NCBI GenBank assembly: GCA_029204225.1
Contig: CM055102.1
Span: forward strand, 49,688,062 to 49,752,061
Direction of reading: 5' to 3'
DNA: 64,000 nucleotides
Origin: Diphasiastrum complanatum
Taxonomy: Eukaryota; Streptophyta; Lycopodiopsida; Lycopodiales; Lycopodiaceae
Made by a program: the position numbers and the translations under genes. Every line of letters starts with the position of its first letter. The first letter of the stretch is position 1. The notes beneath the pieces are model-generated. The model searched no databases, was not told the DNA's origin, and worked only from the letters and a program-made list of their open reading frames with translations. Of the stretch, positions 45,770 through 56,699 are shown in pieces.

Positions 45770-47512
45770 ACTACAACCTCAAATCTATTTGTCTTTCCAT
45801 ATGTTGATACGATTTCCAATGTGCCAATACATATTAAATCTAGGGTTCGGAAATCCAAATAGAGATTCAATTCTGAATCTCTTGTTCAGAGAGGTCCTCA
45901 GGACATAGTACCTCATCCATACCTACATCTAAAGCTATATCTTATAGCATCTGCTATCAATGATAGTAGATTTTCGTGTCACCTACCTACCTTGTTTTGA
46001 CAAGGGCATGTCAGAGTAAGTTTCATCACTCTACAAAACAAAAGGAATATTACAATTGTCAAGGTACATTATCAATGTTGATGAATGCAAGTTTTGTTAG
46101 ACAAGTGCACTACAGTTCTCATTCTCTCTATAGTTTGTTTATTCCCTTTTTGCTCTTCATTCCTAGTCTGTGATTGATTTTTTCATGAGAAATAGCTATT
46201 GCATGAGAGTCTTCTGTAGAACATCTCAGGAACACATTGTCATTCATCTATCAATTTTCCAGTCACCTTATATAAAGTTTCAGATTTTTGTGCATCCACC
46301 AAATCTGCACAGTCCATGTCACGTCCAAGTTGATTTCTACATCTAATTGCCATATTCATCTCCGAGTCAACTACAGCAAGATCGAAACAAATTTAGTTAA
46401 AATTTGTTCAATCTTTAGTCCAGTCGCATGTTCAACGAGTTTCAACTACGTGTTCCACACGCCGATCCAATCCTGAGCATGAACAGTTACCAACAACAAC
46501 ATCCCCACCAACCCGGGAGAGAGTGGATCTGCTTGGATCCACTGGAGTAGTTACGCTGCCAACAACAACATCAGCAAGATCGACAGCCAAGGTCACAAGT
46601 CAAATATGAAAATGACAAGGCTAAGAAGATAGATGGACAATCCAAAGCAGCTTAGTCAAAAGAAGTATTTCAATCATGATGAAGATCCTTCAGAAAAGAG
46701 AACCACAGGCATTGGAAAATCAGTATCCTTCTTCAACCAACCTCTCGTCATACATCTGCATCCATTCTCATGCCTATCGCCCACACCATCTACCGTTGTC
46801 ACTACCATCCTTCCTTCCATCTGTTTGTTTATCATCAGTTTACTGTTCTTCTAAGAAATCCCTAGTTTATAGTCCTACCGAAGTAGTTGAAAGATGATTT
46901 CAAATGTCTTGCCGAGACCAATTGCCATCCACAATGGTTGATCAGCCAAAAGAAGACCTACAAAAGAAGGTGAAGCAGCTAGAAGACATAAAAAATTAAG
47001 CAAAGAAGTTGAGGAGAAAAGGACAAAACTTAAGCAACAGATGAGTCAGATCAGTCTTGATCAAAAGAAACTCTCTAGAGTAATGATAGTTGAATCCCCT
47101 CTTGTGAAGCCCAAAGAGATCCAAAAGTAACGGATCAAAATAAAGAGTTGCAGAAAAGAAAGATGAAGACAACCGTGAACCTACAACATAAAGCAAGCTC
47201 CTCACCCAACAAGGGTCCAAGGCTGCGATTGTAGAACTATCAGTTCCTTCATCCTTTCACAAAGCCTTCATCATGTTTTCTTACCGTTACCAAATTGTCC
47301 ATCCAAAACTGTTCCTACCACCAATTTTTGATGAATCTTTCCCCTTGAGACTGATAATCAAAGTTTCTGCAACCTGCTGATCAAAGGTTTTCCTTGAGAT
47401 TGAAACTTCAACTGAGAGAAGAACTGCGGAAACACCCAGAAGCAAATGGAGGATACAGACCTCCCAAAAGATAAAATCTGCCAAGAAATCAAAGATAAAA
47501 CCGTCAATGGCA
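45770..47512. repeat. Long inverted repeat 1, right arm
   Basis: Reverse complement of 34703-36078 plus a 395-bp segment (46035-46429) absent from the left arm. The outer border lies at the sequence equivalent to the left arm's TTCATCTTTGGTTTCTTGGC. Peptide-like frames (46633-46854, DEDPSEKRTTGIGKSVSFF) match the left arm's minus frame. Confidence 0.88.
46035..46429 (-). other. 395-bp segment specific to the right arm, with a TATA-like motif
   Basis: Missing from the left arm, where the flanks join directly. On the minus strand it contains CTTTATATAAGG (about 46271) and ends in a pyrimidine-rich CCTTTTGTTTTGTAG. It may be an insertion here or a deletion in the left arm. Its promoter-like or intron-like look is suggestive only. 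Confidence 0.5.
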
Positions 47513-47807
47513 GATACAAGTGACAAAACAAAGAGACACATGGAAAGCACTCAAGCATGCAAGTTGTGAAGCTGCTGAGAGCTCTCCAATTTTGAGATTG
47601 CAGCAATAAGACATTCTGGTTAAACTATGACAATTCGTGAAAAACAGTTTTTGTGATAAAGATTGGCGACAATAAGCACTTGGTTTTATGTAAGCGAACA
47701 AGGATCTATGCTTTTCCAAGTGACGATCGAAGATTCCAATACAAAGCGAAATGACATCGTCCAATATGAGTTGCAGTGGGTCCTGCAACACATTAGGGGT
47801 GGGATGA
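47513..47807. other. Spacer between the two inverted repeats
   Basis: Open frames exist on both strands (plus 47663-47881, minus 47504-47791) without known domains. Nothing else is seen. Confidence 0.4.
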
Positions 47808-50800
47808 TATTGGCTGATTCTGACGAATCTCCAAGATACTTGGACAGAGCAGCTCCCACCTTAGACCGAGGAAGTCTCTGAGAAGACAAGACTAATGAGG
47901 ATTGAGAGCCAAGAAATGCTAGTTAGGAATGACAAGCAAGAACTGTGTAAGCCTCATGGTGATTCCCGAAAGATGGAATGACCATGTAGGAACTAGTATT
48001 TCTAAGCAAATGTAATAAATGCAAGTAGATCCCTCTTAAAGAAAGTAGAGTGAGCCACCTTTGATGGTGACCTCTAGTGGAGAGCATTATTCCACTTGTA
48101 ATCTGTGAAATGTGGAAATTCCACTAGGATGCCACCTAACAAGCTCTCTCTTATTTAAGAGACTACCTCTTTGTGTAGAAGAGCTTTTTGTGAATTGTAT
48201 CAACTCCATGCTGAAATGAGAAGAGCCTTCACATGTTTGGTGCATCCATTGAGATCCTTGATCATTCTTGTTTCTTGAGTGATGCATTTATGATCTTGCC
48301 CTTCCCTCCTTTTGTGTGTGGTTGTGGATTGTAGAGTGGATTAGATTTGCTGCTTTTCTAGAGTGGATTAGCTTTTTTCCTTGTTTGTGGATTAATGTGA
48401 GAACCTGCATTTAGGTAAACTAAATAAGCTGGATCTGTGGTGTAAATCTTGCATATTTTCTGACAATCCAGTTCTTGATGTTCTTGGGGTTCCAAGAATC
48501 AATAGACTGGTTGGTTTCTTGATTTTTGGACTTCTAACATTTTGTAGATTAGTTCTTGTTTCTTGTTTTGTCAATTTATGCAAGTGCAGCTCAGTTTAGT
48601 AATGCTTAGGATCTTATTCAATTCGCTCTGTAGAATCTACTGAATGTTCATATGGGCTGCACTCTGATCTATGAATGAGCGTTCTTGGCTTGCATCTTTG
48701 TTAGAATGTAAGTGCGTTCAAGAGAGTTCGACCCTGAGTAGTCCTCTGATAGGTAGGACAAAAATATACTACAATGACAATCTGTTCCCTTCTGTCTAGT
48801 TTGGCATTGTAAGATCATGAAGACTTCTAATGAATGCCATGAAGCCTGGTAACAAGCAGAATACCAAGCTGTAGAAGTTGTAAGCAAGAAGTAAAAGATC
48901 CGTAGTACATATATTTCTCTAGATCAGGGGATTTGTAAATATTTTTGTAAACATCGGTCGAGATCTAAACGATTGGCTTCAGTTGAGATTTCACGGGGCA
49001 CTGTCGATTGAGATTTGATTGAGGGAAGTCGCTCAAAATTTTACAGGGCACCGTCAGTTGAGATTTTACTGAATGGCCGTCGGTTGAGATTTGAGACAGG
49101 GCATCGTCTGTCGAGATCTGACAGTGGTCGTCGGTTGAGATGTGAGAATGGTCGTCGGTTGAAATTTTACTGAGGTCGTCAGTTGAGATCTAACTGAGTG
49201 TGTCGGTCGAGATTCAGGAAACTTGTCGGTCGAGATCTAAACGATTGGCTTTGGTTGAGATTTCACGGGGCATTGTCTGTTAAATTGTATGCGGTCATTT
49301 ACAATGGAATGCGGGGGATATGGACAGTGGTCCAATTACGATGATATGTTGTGGGAGGGCAGTTGTGATGATGGAGTGCGGAAGGTATGTGGAAAGTGGG
49401 TGGCTTGCTGTCAGATGCGGAGGTGAGGAAAGTGGGTGAATGCAGTGGCATATGGTTACAATAATGGAGTGCAGGTGTATGGGAAGCTGGTCCGTCGGTT
49501 GAGATTTGAGCGCCTTCCTTCGGTCAAGATTTCAATAGATTATCGTTGGTCGAGATGTAACGGATGACCGTCGGTTAAAATCTGAGAGAGTGTGTGTTGG
49601 TTGAGATGCAATAGAATGCGTCGGTTGAGATTGGACACGAGCTCTCCAGTTGAGATTTCAACACAGGAGGGGCTGTGGTTGACATGTGATCGTGTGGACA
49701 AGGTTGCGGGTTTCTAATGTAGAAGGTGTGGGAGTTCAATGGGCAACGGTGCCAAATGGTTACAAATTCACTGATCCAGAGGATCTGTTTACTAGGATTC
49801 TTTTGATCCTTGCTTACAACTTCTACGGCTTGGTATTCTACCTGTTATCAGGCTTCAGGACATTCGTTATGTGTGCTCTTGATATTACGATGCCAAACCA
49901 GGCAAAAGGGATAGATTGACCACTGTAGTATATTTTTTTTTTGTCCTGTCTGTCAGAGGACTACTCAGGGTCGTCTCTCTTGAACGCACTTACATTCTAA
50001 CAGAGATGCAGGACAAGAATGCTCATTCACAGATCAAAGTGCAGCCCATATAAACATTCAAAAGACTCTACAGCTATCTACTCCTAAAAACGAACTGAAT
50101 CAGATCCTAAGCATTACTAAACTGAGCTGCACTTGCATAAATTGACAAAACAAGAACCAAGAACTAATCTACAGCATGTTATAAGTCCAAGAATCAAGAA
50201 ACCAACCAGCCTTTTGATTCTTAGACATCCCAAGAACATCAAGAACTGGATTGTAAAGAGATATGCAAGAACTACATCATAGATCCAGCCTATTTAGTTT
50301 ACCTGAATGTTGGTTCCTACATTAATCCACAAACAACAAAAGAAATTAATCCACTCTAGGAAAGCAGCAAATCTAATCCACTCTACAATCCACAACCACA
50401 CACAAAAGGAGGGAAGGGCAAGATCATAAATGCATCACTCAAGAAACAAGCATAATCAAGGAGCTCAATGGATGCACCAAACTCGTGAAGGCTTTTCTCA
50501 TTTCAGCATGGAGTTGATACAATTCACAAAAAACTCCTCTTCACAAAGAGGGACTCCCTTAAATAAGCAAGAGATCTCCTTAGTTGGCATCCTAGTGGAA
50601 TTTCCACATTTCACAAATTACAAGTGGAATAATGCTCTCCACTAGAGGTCACCATCAAAAGGTGGCTCACTCTACTTTCTTTAAGAGGGGTCTACTTGCA
50701 TTTATTACGTTTGCCTAGAAATACTAGTTCCTACATGGTCATTCCATCTTCTGGGATTCACCATGAGGCTTACACAGTTCTTGCTTGTCATTCCTAACTA

Positions 50801-50937
50801 GCATTTCTCGGCTCTCATACTCGGCTCTCAGTCTTCATTAGTCTCGTCTTCTCAAAGGCCTCCTCGGTCTAAGGTGAGAGGTGCTCTTGATTTGCTCTGT
50901 CCGAGTATTTTGGGGATTCGTCAAAATCAGCCAACAA
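47808..50937. mobile_element. Foldback-like structure: long inverted repeat 2
   Basis: Arms 47808-48945 and 49758-50937 are reverse-complementary for about 1.1 kb with scattered differences. Outer ends are TATTGGCTGATTCTGACGAA (left) and TTCGTCAAAATCAGCCAACA (right), so the right end reads TGTTGGCTGATTTTGACG inward. The 0.8-kb centre is a tandem array. No transposase is seen, and no flanking duplication was found by eye. It fits a non-autonomous long-terminal-inverted-repeat (foldback or Mutator-like) element. Confidence 0.8.
48950..49690 (+). repeat. GTCGGTTGAGATTT array in the centre of the foldback
   Basis: About 20 degenerate copies of CGTCGGT(T/C)GAGAT(T/C)T separated by 10-30 bp. One longer unit (CGGTCGAGATCTAAACGATTGGCTTTGGTTGAGATTTCACGGGGCA) occurs at about 48956 and 49224. 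No gene. Confidence 0.85.
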
Positions 50938-51328
50938 AGGGCAAAATGCACTTGAGTCAGTTTGAATATGCCAGAAAGGTGCTCAAGTAGTATCACATGA
51001 TGGACTGCAAAGAAAAGGCCACACCAATGATAGCTGGTGCCAAGCTGACGAAGTAGGATTGCCCAAAAATAGAAGAGGAAGAACAGAAGATGGCAGGTAT
51101 ACCCGATCTATCTTTCTCTGCCTTAGCCTTAAGCCAATTCTCTTCCAATCCTGGCGTGGCACATTGGCAAATGGCAAAATGAATCCTACAGTATCTGAAG
51201 GGTACTGAGAATATGAGATTAACCTACAGAGTTGAAAACAAAGGAAAAGGATTCTAGCTGCACCACTACAATGATGCAAGTTGGTCGAGCTGCAAAGATG
51301 ACATCAAGTCCATAACTGGAGGATGTAC
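50938..51328 (+). pseudogene. Copia RT/RNase H fragment (Cop-E-like), interrupted by Cop-F
   Basis: Plus strand with stops: KMHLSQFEYARKVLK, MDCKEKATPMIAGAKLT, SNPGVAHWQMAK, ILQYLKGTENMRLTYR and HHYNDASWSSCKDDIKSITG. These are the RT end and RNase H start of a copia element unlike Cop-A to Cop-G. It ends exactly at the Cop-F LTR. It starts where the foldback arm ends, so the foldback and Cop-F both used this element as target. Confidence 0.8.
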
Positions 51329-51978
51329 TGTGAAAGATTCAACTAGTTTCATCACATTTTGCAATATTTTCATATTTGGCATATTGAGGCCAAAACTTGA
51401 TTTAGACTTAGAGGTTGACTTTTCAAAGTTCATTAGTCTAAATTTCATTTGAATAAACACTTTTTGAAAGTGTGGGAAAGATAGAATGCGAGTTTGAGTA
51501 GATTCAATTTGAATAAGCTGGGTACATTGAATCTAGACCCAAAATTGGTAGGGTTAGCATTTTGGTGGGAAAGCCAAGTGGCCAAATAGGGTTTGGACCT
51601 GCTATAAAAGGATGTAACTTGTGGAGAGAGTCATCTTCTCTCTTCTCTATCTCATTTCATGCTTATACATGGTTCTCTTGGGTTCTACTATCCATTGGTG
51701 CACTATCTTAGTGATTGCTTGCAATTCTATGTGTAGAATGATCTATATTTGTTATTTTTGGATCCACACGTGTGAAATACAGTAGCTTGCTGGTTTTGTA
51801 TGGACAGCAACAGTACATAATCATTTCATTCAAGTTTGATCAGGTTCTATTATTGTTTGCATCTCAAATTGTGTGTAGATGCTGATTTTTCTACATTGGT
51901 GAAATTGGTAGTGTATTTCTCTTTCTAACCAAAGATCATTCAAGTAGATTGGATCTTAAGGATCTGAAATCTTTCACA
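51329..51978 (+). repeat. Cop-F 5' LTR (650 bp)
   Basis: Begins TGTGAAAGATT and ends AATCTTTCACA, a perfect 11-bp terminal inverted repeat that fixes both ends without a partner LTR. A CCACACGTGTGAAATAC motif lies at about 51764 and a TATAAAAGG promoter motif at about 51603. Confidence 0.9.
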
Positions 51979-51990
51979 TGGTATCAGAGC
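51979..51990 (+). promoter_or_regulatory. Cop-F primer binding site
   Basis: TGGTATCAGAGC directly after the LTR: the tRNA-iMet site. Confidence 0.95.
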
Positions 51991-52576
51991 TTGTGTTTCA
52001 GGGTATGAAGGAGGAAATCAGATCTATCAATGATTTGGTAAAGATATCAAGTCTAGAGCATGCTAGAGAGGATTCTACACCAAAATCGGATTTTTTCTTT
52101 TGTAGATTGGATCTTTTGTAGATCAAAACACTAAATAGGTCAATATACTTGTTCAATTCTGTTTTTTGAATTACATGCTGGATTTGGCCGATTTTTGGAT
52201 CATTGGTTCAGCCTAAGTGGTGGCTTATAGATTGCATATCAAATTTTTAGCATTTGCATGTAGATTTGGAATAGTCAATTTTTTGTGATTTTGTCAAAAC
52301 CCTAATTTTGATTGGATCTCTAGATAGTGAGGTTGCTGGACTTCATTTGAGTGTGTTTTAATCTTAGGAAGTGGCAAAAGTCATTAGATTGAGGATAGAT
52401 CATAGGTTGATCAAGATTCCATGATTCTATGTGTTGATTTGCTTGGATAAGTGCTAGAAGAGAATTTGTGAGATAGTTTCAAATCTTGGTGATTTCTTTT
52501 GAAAGCATTTGTTGTTGTCCAAAGGAGTGCTTTGTGCATTGAAACAGGTTGAAAGAGAAGATCAGGTCATTGCTAC

Positions 52577-53482
52577 ATGGCAACCTCAATTGGAGTCATG
52601 TTGGAAGCCAATGATAGGCTTACCTCAAGTAACTATTCATTATGGAAAGTGAGGATGGAGTCACTTCTTGAGATGAATGATGTTTTAGATATTGTTGTAG
52701 GTTTGGAGGAGAGACCAGCAACACAACAAGATCAGTTGAGGTATGACAAGAGGGCCAAGAAGGCTCTACACATGATAAAGATGAATGTTACCAATGAACT
52801 TTTCAAGGAAGTTGGTAAGTGCACATCATCTTTGGAAGCTTGAAATTCATTGAAGAAGCTTTACGAATCCAAGTCTACTTCTAGAGTGCTGACTCTAAGA
52901 AGGCAAATCTCTTCTTGTTTGCAAAAGAATGAAGAAAGTCCAAGTACTTTTGTTTTGAGAATGAAAGCATTGAATGATGAGTTAGCTTGCATAGATGAAA
53001 GCATTAAGGAAGGAGAGCTTATTCAAGTGATTCTTAATGGCTTGTTGGATGCTCATGCTAACATTGTTCAAAGTATTGCTATTCAAAAGACTTTGCCAAG
53101 TTTGATGGATCTTCAAGAGATCTTGATCAATGAGGAATATAGGCTTCAAGCAAGAGGTGGATCTACATCGACACTTCAAGAGGATGCTATGTTCACAAAG
53201 GGCAAATTCAAGGGCAAAACCAAAAGCAAGTGGTCTAAAGGGCAAGATCAAGTGGATGTTTCTTCAAGTGGCAAAAAGAAGGATAGATCAAAGCTCAAGT
53301 GCTTCTATTGTGGCATCAAAGGACACTTTGCAAGTGAGTGCTACAAGAAGAAGAGAGATCAAGGAGACAAGCAAGGTAATCTTACTCTTGATGAGGATGG
53401 TTTGGATGTGCAAGATGCAAATGATGATGCTTTTGTGATGTCTTCATGTATTCTTGCTAATGATGGAGATCTAGATCCTTAG
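52577..53482 (+). pseudogene. Cop-F gag
   Basis: UBN2-type Gag of about 300 codons: NYSLWKVRMESLLEMNDVLD, ALHMIKMNVTNELFKEVG, SRVLTLRRQISSCLQ, a Lys-rich stretch, and an intact knuckle CFYCGIKGHFASEC. One nonsense codon (TGA at 52841) stands where the family has Trp in EAWxSLK. The next (TAG at 53480) replaces the first Trp of the protease box. Both are what TGG becomes by a G-to-A change. The frame is otherwise continuous. Confidence 0.92.
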
Positions 53483-54160
53483 TGGATTGATAGTGGAGCA
53501 AGTTCACACATGGCCTTTCACAAAGAATACTTCACTTCTTTGTTGGCATATGGAGATGACAAGAGGGTGATCTACACGGCCAATGATGGTGAGTGTGCAA
53601 TCAAAGGGATTGGCACAATTCCTATTTCTCTCTCTACAAATAGGAATTTTCATTTGGAGGATGTCTTGTTTATTCCATCTATTACCAAGAATTTGCTTAG
53701 TGTGAGTCAAATGCTAAGTAAGGGCCTCAAGGTGGAGTATGATGGAGATGCTTGTTTGATCAAAAGGAAGGATGTCTTGATTGGAAAGGGTAAAAGGCAA
53801 GGGAAGTTGTTCAAACTTGATGCTTGTGTTATTGCTAATCAAGTTGGATGTGTTGCAAGGGAGCAGATTTCTATTCAAGAGGTTTGGCACAACAGGATGG
53901 GACACCTCAACTTCAAGTCATTGGAGGTAATGGCAAGGAAGAAGGTTGTGATTGGTCTTCCAAGTTCCTTAAGTAATTACAAGCATGTTTGTGAGTCTTG
54001 TGCTTTGTCTAAGTCACATAGACTACCTTATACTAGATCTATTTCTAGATCTACAAAGCCTTTTCAACTTGTACATTCGGATATTCATGGATTTACTACA
54101 ATTAGCAATAGTGGAGCTAAGATGTATGTAACATTCATTGATGATTTTAGTAGATTTTGT
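53483..54160 (+). pseudogene. Cop-F protease, pre-integrase domain and integrase start
   Basis: Same phase as gag: WIDSGASSHMAFHKEYFTSL (protease DSGA), VIYTANDGECAIKGIGTIPI, LEDVLFIPSITKNLLSVSQM, VWHNRMGHLNFKSLEVMARK (zinc His), CESCALSKSHRLPY, LVHSDIHGF (first catalytic Asp) and MYVTFIDDFSRFC. The gene is cut at 54160 by Cop-G, with TTTGT duplicated. Confidence 0.92.
54156..54160. repeat. Cop-G target site duplication, left copy
   Basis: TTTGT, repeated at 59376-59380 after the 3' LTR. Removing Cop-G and one copy restores an uninterrupted integrase codon series in Cop-F. Confidence 0.96.
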
Positions 54161-54842
54161 TGTTAAAAATTCACAATTCTAGCTTGACTAGTTTTGGTCA
54201 TATGACTTGTAAATAGTTAGATGGTCATGATGTGGCTTGTCACACGTGCCAAATAGCATAGGATTCCATTCATAAGGATGTTCTCAAGTAGACCTAAGTG
54301 TTAGAACCTTTGGAATGAGACCAAATTATGCTTAGATACAAGGGAGAAAAAATAGGAGCTATTTTTGGTAATTTTTGCATTGTTGAGGGATCTCCAAGAT
54401 TCCAACCCTAACTTGGTAGGGATGAAAGATCCACCAAAATTAGCATTAGGGATAGGTTTAGGGCTACTCATACCTGCCCAAAACCGTGATGGATCATGTA
54501 TATATAGGTGATGATATCTCACCAAAATCAATCAAGCAATTTCATGTTTTTTCTCTCATAATGGTGCAATTGCTCTCTATGTTCATAATTGTTTGAGTAC
54601 TTGTGATTACTAATGATTATAGGATTGAATGTAGGTATGGTGTACAGTACTCAGACTGTGGGAGGCCGTACTTTCACACGTGTGAAGCCTTCTTCAAGGA
54701 TTTGGGCCATTTAGTGAGGTTCAAGCATAGATTTTTGATGGATTTTGATGGTTCAACTTGTGCTAATCTTATGAAATCATAATCTATTGTTTCCCTCATC
54801 ATTTCAAGTGTTTTAGGATCCTTATTTGCTGTAATTTTTACA
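54161..54842 (+). repeat. Cop-G 5' LTR
   Basis: TGTTAAAAATTC...ATTTTTACA. A TATA-like CATGTATATATAGG lies at about 54495, and CACACGTG palindromes at about 54241 and 54674. Confidence 0.96.
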
Positions 54843-54855
54843 TGGTATCAGAGCC
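54843..54855 (+). promoter_or_regulatory. Cop-G primer binding site
   Basis: TGGTATCAGAGCC abutting the LTR end: the tRNA-iMet site. Confidence 0.96.
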
Positions 54856-55652
54856 TAAAGGCTGAAATGAGCTAAATCCTTGGTTTTCATTCAATTTGAT
54901 CACAATTTTTGATCTAAATCTTGTGTAGATTGGATCTTAGCATCTAGTATTGATTCTAGAACTCAAAGTGAGTTAAATACATTGGAGATTGGTGTTGTGT
55001 GACTTCATTTGCAGGTGTTTAGGTGTCTAAAACCAGAGGCAAAGTTGAATTCAATTCACATTACCAAGATAGCAAGTTTTGCTTGCTCCAAGCATTGATT
55101 TCTAAGCGAGTTTTGGAGGTGAATTCATAGAGGAGGCTTTCTAGCATTCAAGGAGAGGGAAGATCAGAGTTTTGGGGACTCTTCAAGGATATTCTAAGGT
55201 GTAGTAGACACCTCCTAAAGTGATTTAGGTTCAGTCCAACCATTGCTTGACTTATGCACCAAATTAGATCAATTTTTCATCAACTTTGATCATTTTATGC
55301 TTGTGATTGGATAGTAGATTGTGTTGCATCCTCATTAAGTTCCATTTAGATCTTTTACAAGTGATTTTGGAAGTATATTAGGTTGCTGAAATTGACTCTT
55401 GATCAGATCATTTGGAAGCTTTAATGTTCTTTATAGAAAGAGGGGCAATTCTACTAGTATTGTCTACTTCAATCAAGCAAGTGCATTGTTTCTAGTATTC
55501 TTGATTTGATTTTGTTAGAGATCATTCTTAGATCTTTATAGGAAGTCTATTACTGATCTTTTCAGGTCCCTAAGAAGTGGGATAAGGTAGACCTTCAATC
55601 AAATCAATAGAAGTAACCTTCATTTGTGTCAAGTCCTTGATTAGGAGACTAG
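54856..55652 (+). other. Cop-G untranslated leader
   Basis: About 800 bp without a supportable gene. It probably carries packaging and dimerisation signals, which cannot be located by eye. Confidence 0.6.
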
Positions 55653-56699
55653 ATGGCATCTATTAATGCATATCTTTTGGATACTAATGAAAGGCTCAAC
55701 AAAACTAACTATTCCATATGGAAAGTTAGAATGGAATCTATCATGATCATGCAAGATCTGATGGAAATTGTAAATGGTAAGGAGGGTGAACCTATTCATC
55801 CTCAAGAAAAAGCCAAATACATCAAGAGGTGCAATGTTGCACTACATTGCATAAAAATGAATGTTGCAAATGAACTCTTAAGAGAGGTAGGAGATTGCAC
55901 TTCAGCTCAAGATGCTTGGGAGACTTTGCAAAAGGTCTATGAATCCAAGAACCAAACTAGAATGTTAGCTTTGAAGAATCAAATCTATAGAAGCTATCAA
56001 AAGAAAGGAGAGAGTGCACATACTTTTGTCCTAAGAGTAAAGGAATTGAACAAAGAGCTAGCCTTTATAGGTGACCCTATCAAGGATGAAGAGCTTGTTC
56101 AACTCATATTGAATGGACTAAGCTTTGAATTTGACAATTTGGTTCAGGGATATGCAATTATGGGTAAGCTACCCATACTTGAAGAACTCCAAGGCACACT
56201 CATGGCCGAGGAATCAAGAAGGAGCCAAATGCAAGAGAGGATGGATAGGCTTTCCATCCAAGGTGGAGATGACCAAGCTCTCTTCACCAAAGGCAAAGGC
56301 AAGTCCAAAGGCAAAGGATCAACATTCAAGAAGTCTACAAAGCTTGAGGATCAAGAAGGACCCCCAAAGGCATCTCCATCAACCACCAAAGTCAAGAAGG
56401 ACAAATCAAAGGTGAAGTGCTACTATTGTAGCAAGATGGGGCATTATGCCTCGGAATGCTTCAAGAGGAAGCAAGATCAAAGCCAAGCCAACATGAGCAA
56501 AGAGGAGGAGGAGGAGAGTTCACATGAGGACTCTCTCGTGATGTCCATATTTTCTTCAACAAGCTTCAAAGGAGAAGATCCTTGGTGGATTGACTCGGGT
56601 GCTAGTTCACACATGACTAGTAAAAGGGAGTTTTTCTCTTCTCTCTTATCTTATGATGGACCTATAAAGTCTATCTATACAGCAAATGATGAAGCTTGA
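55653..56699 (+). CDS. Cop-G gag and start of protease
   Basis: 348 codons. UBN2-type Gag: NYSIWKVRMESIMIMQDLME near residue 19, ALHCIKMNVANELLREVG near 68, RMLALKNQIYRSYQ near 109, LVQLILNGLSFEFDNLVQGY near 148, a Lys/Ser-rich region (about 210-250), and an intact zinc knuckle CYYCSKMGHYASEC (about 255-268). PWWIDSGASSHMTSKREFFS gives the protease active site near 312. The frame ends at TGA (56697), where relatives have Cys in NDxECxIEGxG. Downstream sequence stays in the same phase, so the element is one suppressible stop from a single Gag-Pol. Confidence 0.93.
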   Translation: MASINAYLLDTNERLNKTNYSIWKVRMESIMIMQDLMEIVNGKEGEPIHPQEKAKYIKRCNVALHCIKMNVANELLREVGDCTSAQDAWETLQKVYESKNQTRMLALKNQIYRSYQKKGESAHTFVLRVKELNKELAFIGDPIKDEELVQLILNGLSFEFDNLVQGYAIMGKLPILEELQGTLMAEESRRSQMQERMDRLSIQGGDDQALFTKGKGKSKGKGSTFKKSTKLEDQEGPPKASPSTTKVKKDKSKVKCYYCSKMGHYASECFKRKQDQSQANMSKEEEEESSHEDSLVMSIFSSTSFKGEDPWWIDSGASSHMTSKREFFSSLLSYDGPIKSIYTANDEA

